A stretch of 64,000 nucleotides of DNA from Otis tarda (lineage: Eukaryota; Chordata; Aves; Otidiformes; Otididae): positions 77,988,463-78,052,462 of the forward strand of contig CM048554.1 of NCBI GenBank assembly GCA_026413225.1, written 5' to 3'. Below the pieces are notes generated by a model. It was not told the origin of the DNA. It was given only the letters and a program-made list of their open reading frames with translations, and did not search any database. Below, one piece after another: positions 24,231 through 34,744 of the stretch (within the stretch, counting starts at the first letter, position 1; every line of letters starts with the position of its first letter). The position numbers were made by a program, and so were the translations under genes.

Positions 24231-24764
24231 ACTGTCCCAGAGCCCCAGCAACCCTGTCTTTTTTTTTTATACTGGTGAGAAAGAGATCCAAGTCCTCACT
24301 GGATTAGGTGAATTGGGTTTGAAAGGGGTGATTTAGCAGGAAAGTAAGAAGGAAGATCGCTGTTCCCTGCTCCCAAAATCCAGCACGTATCTCTCTTCCC
24401 CCCTGCAAGATCATGGCCCCTTGTCTGTGAACCCCCCTCCTCAAATAATTCCGTTGGGGTTTTAACGACCAGGAAGCCACTAGAGACTATGCAAAGTGTT
24501 ACATTTAGGACAATCCAAGAAAGACAGCAGCAGCTTTCCTGGAATCTCATTTCCACCCCCGGGGTAAATTAGACGGTTCCCGTTGCCTTACCCCAAAGGC
24601 AAGCGGTAAACTCGGGCAGCCGATAGTAACAGGTCACGGAGCTGCTGAGGAGCTGCTGGCGGATGGGAACCGGTTTTTACAAAGCGCCTGTGAAGGGGAC
24701 GCAATTTGAAGTAGCCCCGGCGAGCGGCTCCCAGCACCGCGGAGCCGATGAGCCGCAGCCGGGT

Positions 24765-24830
24765 TGGGCTGGGCTCGGTTCGGCCCGGCCCGGTTCGGCT
24801 CGGCTGGGCCCGGCTCGGTCACCTCCCCGC
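24765..24830. repeat. Degenerate pentamer array (GGCTC/GGCCC/GGTTC type)
   Basis: About a dozen 5-bp units of the form GG(C/T)(C/T)(C/G), slightly diverged from one another. It is comparable to the pentamer array in CpG island 1. Confidence 0.75.
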
Positions 24831-24844
24831 CCTTCCCGCCTCCG

Positions 24845-24905
24845 GCATCGCGGCGGAACGCGTTGACTTCATGTTCTATAATAAAATCGTGCACTTCAAG
24901 ACGCA
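24845..24905. promoter_or_regulatory. AT-rich element embedded in CpG region 2 (unverified)
   Basis: A short, complex sequence with TTCTATAATAAAATCGTGCA at its core sits within otherwise GC-rich DNA. The motif TATAATAAAA could act as a TATA-like or homeodomain site. The minus-strand translation is open here, but with no recognised domain. Confidence 0.25.
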
Positions 24906-25431
24906 CTTTACAGGGATTTTTTTTTTTTTCTTTTTCTTTCTCATGAACCTCCGGGAAGAACAAGAACCAAAAAAAAAAAAAAAACAAAACCCAAACCGAT
25001 GCTCGCTCTCCTTCCCGCCACCGGCCCGGGTGGGTTTCCTGCGCAGCAGGACTTGCCCCGGCCGGTGCCTGATTCAGCGCGGGAAGCACCCAGCGCTTCC
25101 CGCTGCGCGGCGCGCACCTCAGCGCTCTGGAACCACAAGGCCGTGCCGTACCGTTATTCCACCAGCGCCTGGTGCCAAGGAAAATTTAAAAATTATCCCC
25201 AGATCGGGCTTGGGGCGGGGGGGGGGGGGGGCAAACGGCGGCAGCCACCGCTCCGCTCCTCTCCCGGCGACGGCGCCGACAGCCCCGAGGGGGGCGTGGG
25301 GGGAGCGGCCCGGGCTCGGCGGCGGGAGCTAGGGGACCCCAGGGGTACGGAGGGGCCTCCCCGAGCCCCCGCGCCCCACCTGCGAGATGTGTGAGCCCCG
25401 ATGGTGCCGGGGGATAGAGGAGGCGGAGGGG

Positions 25432-25472
25432 GGATCAATTAGCGTCCCACTAATGATCTCCCTGCTTTTGCA
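25432..25472. promoter_or_regulatory. Quasi-palindromic pair of homeodomain-type sites
   Basis: GATCAATTAG and its near reverse complement CTAATGATC face each other across about 7 bp within GC-rich DNA. Opposed TAAT cores resemble dimeric homeodomain targets. The role is inferred. Confidence 0.35.
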
Positions 25473-25499
25473 CCGCTCGCCTTTAAGCAGTGCCCGCCG

Positions 25500-25572
25500 C
25501 GGCCCCACTCCACCGGTGACCGCGGGGGACCGGCCTGACCCACCTCTGCCGCTCCGCGCCCTCCCACGCACC
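25500..25572 (-). other. Possible alternative first-exon end (minus-strand donor); upstream limit unknown
   Basis: The minus strand reads CGGAGCCGCTCAG|GTGCGTGG. The frame ending QLPPEPL, with two bases (AG) left over, would join the 16132-16225 exon in its only open frame to give ...PEPLR-FKPPDG.... The frame runs back to an AUG at 25867 but passes through homopolymer-encoded lysine and phenylalanine runs, which makes it doubtful as protein. The donor itself is plausible. Confidence 0.25.
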
Positions 25573-25723
25573 TGAGCGGCTCCGGCGGGAGCTGCACCCG
25601 GAGCCGGGCGCCGCGCGTACCGGAGCAGCGGCCAGCGGGAGCGGGGGTGGGGTCCGGCCGCGGCCGCTTTCCCCGGGCCGGCGCGGAGCAAACCCGGGAG
25701 GGTCTGCACCGAGAAAAGTACTT

Positions 25724-25915
25724 TAAAAAAAAAAAAAAAAGAAAAAATATTTTCTTTCTTTTTTTCCCTTTTTTTTTTTTTTTTTTTGTACGCACAGCCG
25801 AAGTACTAGGACGGAGAGCGCTGTTTAAATGTGAGCTCCGCGGCAGTCCTGCGCTATCAAACCACATTCATTTTCACATCCTTCCCCCCCCAATTTTTTT
25901 TTTTTTTTTTGCCTG
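25724..25915. repeat. Homopolymer A and T tracts
   Basis: Long A run (25724-25740), then T-rich runs around 25745-25787 and 25897-25910. Assembly errors are likely here, and it interrupts the CpG-rich block. Confidence 0.9.
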
Positions 25916-26902
25916 GGTTCCTTTGCTGCGGTTTGCGTAAACAGCTTTCCTATGTAACTATCGGGAAACATAAAACGCACGCAAATAAATAGCAGCGCGG
26001 CAACCGGAATGAATAACCTTGGGCGAAGCGGGCAGAGGAAAGCAGAAAGTAAAGAGATTATCTCCCAGAATATGTTTGTTTCTTTGTTTGTTTTATTTAT
26101 CCCCTCGCGAGCAGGGCGAGGTAATATAATTAAAATGCAGGGGTTTTGTGGTTGTTTTTTTTTTTCCCTTCTTTGGTGTGCGCTCGCGTAGCAGTCCCGT
26201 TCCGAAAAACAAGAGAAAGCAGACGGATTCGGGCGCCGCTAATTAGAAAGCAACGAATGCCGGCGTTTCATCAACCTTCGGGCGGCTGGTGGCGCGGAGG
26301 GAGCCCCGGGAAGGGCAGCAGGTCCCGAGCGCCGGGGGACCAGCGCCGAAATGGCTCCGGGCTGGGAGGGCGCCGGGGGTACGAGCGCGGTTCTCCCCGC
26401 CGGGCTGCGAAGCCGGCAGCCAGCCTTGCGCGCTCCCCGCCTGCGCGCACCCCACACCAGCCGTCGCAGAAGACCTGGGCTGATTGATTTATCCGCGCGG
26501 GGGGGACGGGACACCTCCCCTCCCCTGCTGTGGGCTTCGCGGGAGGTCTGTGACACCCCCCCCCCCCCGCCCTTTCCACCCGCGGCTATTGCTCCCGTCC
26601 CCGTCGCGAGTGGCCGGCGGTGGCTCCGCGGTTCCCCCCGCGGTTCTCCCGGCTCCGGGGCGCGCAGCTAGTGACAGGCGGAAAGCCCCGACCCCCCCAC
26701 CCCTGCTCGATCCCTCTTCAGGGGGGCGGCAGCGGACAGCCCGAAAGGGTTAAAGGGAAAAGGCTCTGCCACTGCTGAAAGTAGAGGGAGAAGAAGCTGG
26801 GAGAGGAGGGGGGAAGCAAGAGAGGTCGGGTGCTGGAGAATTTTGATACGGAGTGGGAGGGGAACCACCTGGGCATCAAGCTGTGAGGGGTTAAACATGC
26901 AG

Positions 26903-26920
26903 CCGTCCGTCCGTCCGTCC
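26903..26920. repeat. (CCGT)4.5 microsatellite
   Basis: Four and a half perfect CCGT units. Confidence 0.95.
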
Positions 26921-29900
26921 CCATCCCCCGCTGCTTCACCCACAGCTGTGCTGCCTCGAGGTTGAGACCCACCTGGGGAAGGTGCGGCCGGGCCGCAGGT
27001 GCGCAGCGCGGTGCAGAGCAGCGTGGAGTGATGCAGACCGGGCAGGAGAGCTAAGGGCAGCCGGAGTTGGGGCAAGGGGCCAGACCCGCCTGTACACCCC
27101 CAGCACCAGTGGCCTCCATGGAAGGAACGCGGGGGGTTCACCTCCGTGGGCTGGGACCAGGGTGGGTGAATTTTTCCCCAGCAGCGGAGCCTAGGGTGGT
27201 GTGGGGAGCTGGCAAGGGAAGGGTTCCCCTCGGTTGAGTGACACTGGTTTTGCTTGTCTGACACAAGGGGCTGCAGCAAGTGGGGAAACGAGAGCCAGCT
27301 GAGCCCTCCTGCCAGCCTGGCTGGGACTGAACTTGAGGTCAGCGGAGCGCAAAACTCCTCCAGGGAAGGAGGAAACAAATGTTCATGGATCGGGTATCGA
27401 CAAACTTGAACAAGTGGGAGGGAGAGGACGAGAAGGGGCAGTCGGAGCTGCCTTCAGAAAACTGTAAACAGCGATGCTGGGACTGAGTTGAAAGGAAATT
27501 GCCCAGCAGCTGCTTGGAGTTTCCCTGCAAAGTGCTTGTCCTAGTGAGAGAGGAGAAAGCCCTTTTACGGGAAACGTGAAGTCCCCTCACCCCTGGTAAC
27601 TGCAACCTGCGGCAGAAGTTGGCCATCCCCTTGCAGGTTCCCCTCTGGGTTACAGTCAGGCTTGGGGTGGTGTGTGGGGGGGGAAACTGAACTCTAAGAA
27701 GAAACCTCATCACTGCTGATTAAGGCCTTCGCACCGGGACACAATGCGCTCCAGTGTCCTGGCCCTTGCAGCTCCTCCTGCCAGGCGAAAGGTGACTGCC
27801 CCTTCGACAGGTCGCCTCTCTGTTCAGGTACTTATTAAATTGGCCCGGGCCGCTGGCAAGGGGAGAACTTCCCATTGATTTTTACAAACTGTGAAACCTT
27901 AAGCCTGTATCAGGTGATGAGAGAGAGGGGGAGATCAGGGGGTTTCAGCACTTGCAAATCTCTTCATTTCATCACTTTAAAAAGGAATTTTTATCTCCAA
28001 CCATATTGAAGATAAATGATCTATTAATAACAATAAAAGAGAGTTCCAAGCAGAGAGACCCAGGTATTCAGGTTTTTTTAATGGACTTCTGGTTTAGGAT
28101 TGATTTTCTGAACAATGCTTCAGCGATGGTTTTTCATAAGATACGATATTTGATTTTTCCACAAGATATCAAGAACAGATGCATCTAAGTAAACAGATAC
28201 ATGCAAGTACAGACGCTCACAGAAGGCAGTGCTCATTTTGTCCATGCAAGCTTGCAGAATGATTTATTTTTGTAGCCCTTAAGCATAATAGTAATAATAA
28301 TAATAGAACATATGTGTCCATTTTATTGCCGTATTTCCAAAGTTCATACAACTCAGCAAGCAACGAGCATTTTTGTTTCAAGCTGGGCCTTAGACCATAT
28401 AGTTTATTAAAAAAAGAATTCCACAAAGCCCAGAACTGGTAAAACTGTGTGCGAAGGGCCAGGGAGCTGCTTTACTACAACAGTTGTGCCTAATATATGC
28501 AAGAAGGATTGGAACTGGCTCCGTTCTTACTTACTCACCTTACCGGAAAGCCTGTGACATCCCAAGCTAAAGCTGTATAATCATTCCATTATAAACCACA
28601 CATTTCCCGGTTGTAAATGGTCACGGTAACAACGTATTTGTGGCTGAAGTTTGGTGTGGAGAGTCTCAGACAGGACGTTTTTTTTTCCTCTCTGAAAGAT
28701 TTTGAAATTAAGCAATTTGGTCAATTATTTGGGTTTGGAAACAGTAGAAGAGTGTCTTTTAAACTTATTTTCCAGGTTTTAATACTTAGAAGTGGTCTGG
28801 TTTTAAAAGCTGTCTTCAAGAGAAAGAACTTGAATCTACGCATTAAAGGTTAAGGGGAATTTGTGGTGAAGTTCAGCAGAAATGGAGAGAGCTCAGAGTT
28901 TTTCCTGACAGTTATATATGGTATGTAGACTGTACACTGGAGGTAAACCATAGCTGAAGTTCCAGAAGTCAATTTGGGGACATAAGGGCAGTGAGAGTGA
29001 AAAAATCACTATGAATCAAATTTTTGGGTGTGATACATTTATACTGCATATGATGTCCCTGAGGATCCAGATCTGTATCATCCAGTACGGATGGGGACTC
29101 TTTTAAACGTGTCAGTGAAACCTGGGATGCAGGATGTGGTAACAAACACAGCCAGGCTATGTAATAAGTTGTGGAGGGAAATGAATTTTGCATTCATGAT
29201 GCAGTCAGCCAAGGCTGGGACTCTGTAGGCCAAGGGCCTTCCTACATCTAAGGGTTTTGCGCATCACTTCTGGAAATGGCTCTCAGGATGGGATCAGAGC
29301 AAAGACACACACGTCCAAAGATTTTACAGCTGGATGTAGTGAACCTGGAACTGTTTCTGCGTGTGACTTTTTCCCACGTCTGATTTTATGTTTACTGCAT
29401 AAACATAGGTATTAGACACATCGTGTGTCAGGATGCAGTGAAACCCTAGCTAAAAGCCCAAAAATACAGATGTGGGAGGAGGGGACTAAGGAAAGGACAG
29501 GGAGAAGAAAATCACCAGCACCCTACACAGTAGACTGACTGAATTAAGGATGCAACTAATGAATTAGGGTGAAAGCTGGAGGATGGCACGGAAAAGGGAG
29601 AGGTAGCCATCCTGCTGCAACCTTGGTTGTGTCTAACCCACACAACGCGCTGCAGCGTTGGAGAACACTGAGCTTGTGGTGGACGAACTGCCATGTCTGC
29701 TCCAGACACACGCTCTTATGTCTCAGCAGAATGGGTATCAGTGTGCTCCACCAATGCCCACGGTCGTTGCTGCCACGGAACTGGGCTGCCTTAAGGCCCT
29801 GTATGTTGCATATCTGTTGAGAGTAGACTTCTTGCACAAACCATGTGTCACGCAGTTTCGCTGTGCGTTACACAGACATAATCACGCTGTGCATGAGTAT

Positions 29901-30567
29901 CACTTAACATTGCATGTCACTCAGCATACGCACAGCACAAGGCTGTGAGATCTTCACAGTAAGTTCAAAGTATCCAATATAAGACACACTGAAGGCTGCT
30001 CTTCAGCTAGGACCCATGGTGAGGTCCCCCCGAGCTCATGCTTGGCATTCACTATCATTCTTCCGCTTAGGACGTGACGTTTTAGCGCTTACGTGTACAG
30101 GGTGACTGCTACTTCTGCCACCATGGTGGTGCTTGGTACCTCTGGTGTTGCTGGTGCTGGTGAGGCCAATGTTGAGGTGAATGGATTGCAGGTTGAGGGG
30201 AGAAAGGGTGTGTGGACCTGAGGCAGTAAAACCTACCTCTCCATCAATGCCACTATGCCACGGTACTGCAAAAATAGTTTTAAAAAACCTGTAGTAGTGG
30301 GAACTAGAAGGCTGAAAGGCGTAGAACAGCCTGAGATGTAGTGTGAAAAGGAAGGCAGTTGCAATTCTTCATTTATCCTGGGGTTGACATTGCCAAGAGC
30401 AAGACCAAGGGCCGCAGTTCTTGCCAACACCAGGAGACAGGCCTACTTGTCAAGATGGAGTCAAAGGGAACGTGGCAGGTCCTGTATACAATTTCTGTAA
30501 GTGCTCTTGGTTAAACTAGTTACTGTGTTTCTTCTTTGTCAGTTGGCCTGGCATATGTTGGGGCCAC

Positions 30568-30595
30568 TTTTTGTGGTCCAGTTTTTGTGGTCCAG
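30568..30595. repeat. 14-bp perfect tandem duplication
   Basis: The unit TTTTTGTGGTCCAG is present twice with no mismatches, indicating a recent slippage event. Confidence 0.95.
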
Positions 30596-32639
30596 AGGTA
30601 TCAGAACAAGATTATGTGTCCAGTCCAGCACAAGGACACTGTTCCTGGCCCCATGGCCATCGCCACTTTGAGCAGCTGAGGCTGCAGCAGGGCACGTCAC
30701 CTGCCTCCGTCACATCTCTTGTTCTCTTTCACGTGCTGTTCATCTTCCCCTTGCTAGTAAGAACTCCACAATGCCGCCTCTTAGGAGCGGCAGCCCTACC
30801 ACTTCTGCTCTCCTCCAGGTGTCACGCTTACTGACACCAAAACAAGTGGCAAGAGGAAAAACAGGGGCTGCGTTTTGGTGCTGTGTAAAGTACAAAGTTG
30901 TGCTGGAAGAAAAATATTAAAAGCTATTTAATTTTCGCCGTGCTTTAGTACCACTCAACATCTGCTAGCGATATTTAATCTAACTTCTGAAAGTGTGAGT
31001 TTAGGTGCTATCAAATGGATGGTTCTGATCCTGGAAACCTCTTAAATGCATAGCCCTGACATACATTAATTGCTTTCATTTAAGTAAGAAGATTATTCCT
31101 TCATCATCAGGTAATTGATTTAAAAGTGTTTCGCTGTATGTTTACACTTGACATGAATTGGTGTGCTCAAGGATTTAATCGTTTAATAGATTTAGTCATT
31201 TAATGAAATCTGATGGTCATTGCATTGCACTAGCATCTGATGAGATTTCTACAGTTCTTTCTGAGGAGGAACTGCGCATCTCAGTTTGTGTACAGAAAGA
31301 GCGTTTTAGGGATTTTAGCCTGTATTTTTTTCATCAAAGACTTTTAAAGGGATTACCACGTGTGAAAGGTAGGCCACTGGACTGTGTGTGCACATACAAG
31401 AGCACGTACGTATTCACAGCGCACACTTTTTTACTGGATGCGTAGCGATTTATCGACGTCTTTGTGGCGTTATCTGTATACTGGTTTGCTGTGTTTCATG
31501 GATTTTTTTTTGTGAAGCTGTCTATCATCCATCTGCCTGGTGGGTTTTGTTGTTATTGCCTACCTGGTGGGTGCTGGTAAAGATAGTCTCAAAAAAAAAT
31601 GGTGAACTCACACTTAGGCTTTTAGACCAGTTATGGAGGCGAAAGGCTGCCAACTGCCCAAAGCTCCTTTTGAAAACCAAATGCTAAGAAAGCTTTTTAC
31701 ATTTTCGTCTTACTGAGGTGACTAGCAGGGTAACGCAATAAAATATACTGCATTTAGACTTGTTCTTGTAAAACAACTTCTATTGATATGCAAGAATGTT
31801 TGAGAAGTCTTTCATTTGGCTTTGCATGTATCTTGCAGTAATTTGCAGGCTGGTAATAGGCAATCTTAGAGGTAGTCTTTAGCAATAGATTTTAAAAGTG
31901 ACAAAGTAAAAATGCTTTGTAAATATATTAGTACTGGAAACTGCCTTTCTAACCAAAATAGTTTATTACTCTTTTTACTGTGAGTTCTGTTTTAACTTAT
32001 GGTTCATGACATTCATAAATTTAAAAGCAGTTATGTCAGGTTGCCACTCTCCGATGATAAAATAATTGTAGTTAAGGACATTTGTGCCTTAAATGCCATT
32101 GGCCTATATTCCGTTTGGAAATAATTCTGATGGTTTCAGAGAAGCATTGTTATTGCTCAGGAGTATACACAAGCATGGATTTCAGTTCTTTACACCTTTG
32201 CTTTATGTTGTGTTATTTTTTCTCTTAGTACGTGTATAAGTGTGACATCATTTTAAGTCTATAGCAGATTTGCTTATGATGATGAATGTTTCTCTATGTG
32301 TTCTACACTTCCTTCTCCAGCGATCCTATATCTGTTGATATATGCCACAAACTCTTCGTTAGGTCTCAAAGCAGAATGTTTTGTACTTCTTATCCAGTGG
32401 TTACCTACTTCTTCAGTGCCTCATAGCAGCTGATAGAGTGTTAATACTGAGGGAAGCTGTAGAAAGACAACTTAATTTCAGCAAACTGTACACTCTCTCC
32501 TTTTTGGATATAAAGATGCCTTCCCCCTCCCTACCATTGACATCTTCCATAAAAAAATGATTATAAACAACTCTTATTACTTTATGTAATCCCTGTTTTT
32601 AAATCAGTCATCTTCTGTTCCCCTCCCCAAATACCACAA

Positions 32640-33150
32640 ATATGTTACTCAGCCTTTGAGACAATAGCTGTAATTTAGCTATAATTAGAGTCTGATCAGA
32701 GCAGGGAGAATGGATGAATACAAAAGAAATCATCAGATTCCAGAAATGTGATACCATAGGCCAAACCCTGCTTGCTTTGCTAATGAAAACTGTCTTGTGT
32801 GAGTTAGATGGACATAATTTTCATCAAAAGAAAAAAAAATCTAATGGTATCAGCTGTTACAGAGCCTAAAAAGAGAAAAAAAGGAGCTGAGGTCTTTGCG
32901 TAAAAAAAAAATCTTCAAAGGCGTATAAAGTATTTTGATTTAATCCCGCTAACATCTGCCTGTTTTGGACCCGAAAACAGCCTAATGTTTATCTAATAGT
33001 CTTAGTACATTTTGTAATTAAACTAATTAAGGAAAACATCTTATGGCTTTTCCCTGGAAAGACTGCCCCCACCCCCCCTCTCATAACAGAAACTGAAAAT
33101 AATCTCCTTTGTTTGCAAGGCTGATAAAATGAATTCCCTCTTTACATTTA
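32640..33150. promoter_or_regulatory. Candidate conserved non-coding element (unverified)
   Basis: AT-rich and complex, with many homeodomain-type cores: TAGCTATAATTAGAG near 32676, GTAATTAAACTAATTAAGG near 33014, TTTGCTAATGAAAA near 32776. There is also a TTTGTTTGCAAGG block near 33109. Several short A-runs interrupt it. This clustering is typical of developmental enhancers, but no comparison could be made. Confidence 0.35.
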
Positions 33151-33549
33151 TTTTTCAGCAAAAGCCTCTCGATATTGGACACTCAAGAAGCAATTGAGTC
33201 CTATCCAGAGAACGCAGAAACTGCCTTCCCCCCCTCCCCGAAACCTTTTCCTACAGAAGGAACGTTTTTTGATCTTAGGAGCTCTACTTCCCCCCACTCT
33301 CGGCTTCCAAAGTCCATAAAAATGCTTCTAAGCAAAATTAGCTTCCAAGTCCATAAAATTGCAATATATCATTTAAATCATGACTTTTATAGCATCCTTT
33401 TTTAGTACTGGAAAGGGGAAACCCATGAAATGGTGTGAAGACATTCTTAGGCTTTGAAGATGGTTAGAGATATGATGGCATTTTCGGCACACCTTCTTAC
33501 TGCCATGAAATGAAAAGTGCTTAGTTGATTAGCAGGCTGATCCAACAGA

Positions 33550-33600
33550 GTGAACTGCAATTAAAGTCAGTGGCAGTTTTGCCAGAGTAAGAACTGCATG
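33550..33600. repeat. Possible relic of an old amniote repeat
   Basis: The order AAAGTCAGTGGCAGTTTTGCC followed by GAGTAAGAACTGCA resembles an old repeat whose consensus has 'gaagtcaatggcagttttgcc' and 'gagtaaggactgcagg'. Too short for a firm assignment. Confidence 0.4.
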
Positions 33601-34023
33601 AACAGCCATCCAGGGACTTCTTAATCACTGTCTGAGAACTGGAACGAAATCTCTGCTTTTTTTCTAGTGCTCCATCTACTTTTTCTTCCCCTTTACAGCT
33701 ACTTCTGCTTAGACTCTATGAGTTCTGGTATTAAATAATTTTAATCACTCTTACATATTTAAGTAAAACAAAATTTGCAAAGAGCATGGGCTTTTTGGCC
33801 TAAAGGTTGTCTCTGTTTTCAGCTTTTGAACAGTGCTGACCCTTGTACATTCTAACTCTGCTTCATGAACAAGAAAGTCCAGAATTACTCTTTGTGTGAG
33901 GATTACGGCATACTGAAAATAGCACATTTTGTGTTAACATCTAGGTAATATTGGTATTAAATGTTACTGATACGAATAGTGCATCCATCTCCCGCTCATG
34001 TATGTTTGTGAACAACCAGAACA

Positions 34024-34063
34024 GTGTGAACCATAAAAACGTTCTCGTTTTTATGGTTCACAC
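34024..34063. repeat. Perfect 18-bp inverted repeat with 4-nt loop
   Basis: The arm GTGTGAACCATAAAAACG (34024-34041) is the exact reverse complement of 34046-34063, separated by TTCT. It abuts the likely target duplication of the CR1 copy that follows. The transcript would form a very stable short hairpin, but a mechanistic by-product of retrotransposon insertion is the simpler explanation. Confidence 0.95.
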
Positions 34064-34069
34064 GAAAAC

Positions 34070-34738
34070 CATGGTGGACGAGAAGCTCAACATGAGCCAG
34101 CAATGCGCCCTTGCAGCCCAGAAGGCCAACCACATCCTGGGCTGCATCAAGAGGAGTGTGGCCAGCAGGTCGAGGGAGGTGGTTCTCCCCCTCTACTCTG
34201 CCCTGGTGAGACCTGGAGTATTGTGTCCAGTTCTGGAGCCCCCAACACAAGAAGGACATGGACCAGTTGGAAAAGGTCCAGAGGAGGGCCACAAAGATGA
34301 TAAAAGGGCTGGAGCACCTCTCTTATGAGGACAGGCTGAGAGAGTTGGGGCTGTTCAGTCTGGAGAAGAGAAGGCTCTGGGGAGACCTGATAGCGGTCTT
34401 CCAGTACCTCAAGGGGGCCTACAAGAAAGATGGGGAGAGGCTGTTTCGTAGGGCCTGTTGCGATAGGACAAGGAGTAATGGTTTTAAAATAGTGAGGGGT
34501 AGATTTAGATTGGAAATTAGGAAAAAATTTTTTACAATGCGAGTTGTAGAACACTGGAACAGGTTTCCCAGAAAGGTGGTGGAAGCCCCGTCCCTGGAAA
34601 CGTTCAAGGCCAGGTTGGATGAGGCTCTGAGCAACCTGATCTGGTTGGAGATGTCCCTGCTCCTTGCAGAGGGGTTGGACTAGATGACCTTTGAAGGTCC
34701 CTTCCAACCCTAACCATTCTATGATTCTATGATTCTAT
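34070..34738 (+). mobile_element. CR1 LINE, 5'-truncated copy
   Basis: This is the 3' end of a chicken repeat 1 (CR1) non-LTR retrotransposon. It starts with the region reading [20 protein letters not shown] in the reverse-transcriptase tail, continues through [17 protein letters not shown] (here [20 protein letters not shown]) and EHWNRFP blocks, and ends with the avian CR1 tail TCCCTTCCAACC and ATTCTATG repeats. The tail of ORF2 lies in two frames: a small deletion in the segment after ALVRP shifts the frame. From 34258 onward 141 residues stay open to a stop at 34681. A 6-bp direct repeat GAAAAC flanks the copy (34064-34069 and 34739-34744) and may be a target duplication. The copy cannot move on its own; its open frame and clear tail suggest it is relatively young. 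Confidence 0.95.
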
Positions 34739-34739
34739 G
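34716..34739 (+). repeat. CR1 3'-terminal (ATTCTATG)3 repeat
   Basis: Three perfect copies of the 8-bp unit that ends avian CR1 elements. The reverse transcriptase is thought to recognise this tail in priming. Confidence 0.95.
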
Positions 34740-34744
34740 AAAAC

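Larger units (their letters stand above)
17791..24590. other. Non-coding region between two CpG islands
   Basis: No recognisable gene. From 17800 to 18950 the sequence is moderately GC-rich, with several short meaningless open frames. From 19190 onward it is AT-rich with islands of complex, non-repetitive sequence that look like candidate conserved elements (19190-19440, 20280-20760, 23890-24230). The stretch 21000-22900 shows nothing I can name. Confidence 0.55.
24600..26760. promoter_or_regulatory. CpG-rich region 2, probable promoter or developmental CpG island, gene not identified
   Basis: Two GC-rich blocks (about 24600-25710 and 26190-26760) are separated by an AT-rich interval with long A and T homopolymers (25724-25915). 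CpG is dense and GC boxes are frequent, and inside it are AT-rich motifs with homeodomain cores. No reading frame resembles a known protein. On the minus strand GAGCCGCTCAG|GTGCGTGG (exon end 25572) is a reasonable donor. It may be the promoter of an unannotated transcript, an alternative promoter of the gene starting near 17 kb, or an orphan CpG island. Confidence 0.6.
26761..34023. other. Non-coding region, gene-poor
   Basis: No recognisable gene or splice-supported exon. A 236-codon minus-strand frame (26668-27378) lies in GC-rich DNA at the edge of the CpG-rich region and is low in complexity, with no domain; I treat it as chance. Simple repeats occur at 26903-26920 and 30568-30595. There is a possible old repeat relic near 33550-33600 and a candidate regulatory stretch at 32640-33150. 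Confidence 0.6.

Noticed and set aside
25439..25867. 142-codon minus-strand frame in CpG region 2 as a protein
   Set aside because: Contains lysine and phenylalanine runs coded by homopolymer A/T tracts; only its last part, next to a splice donor, is kept as a possible exon end.
26668..27378. 236-codon minus-strand open frame
   Set aside because: Lies at the edge of GC-rich DNA, is rich in Pro, Ser and Leu, shows no domain or splice context; GC-rich sequence has few stop codons.
34024..34063. microRNA precursor
   Set aside because: The stem is only 18 bp with a 4-nt loop, too short for a Drosha substrate; an insertion by-product is more likely.
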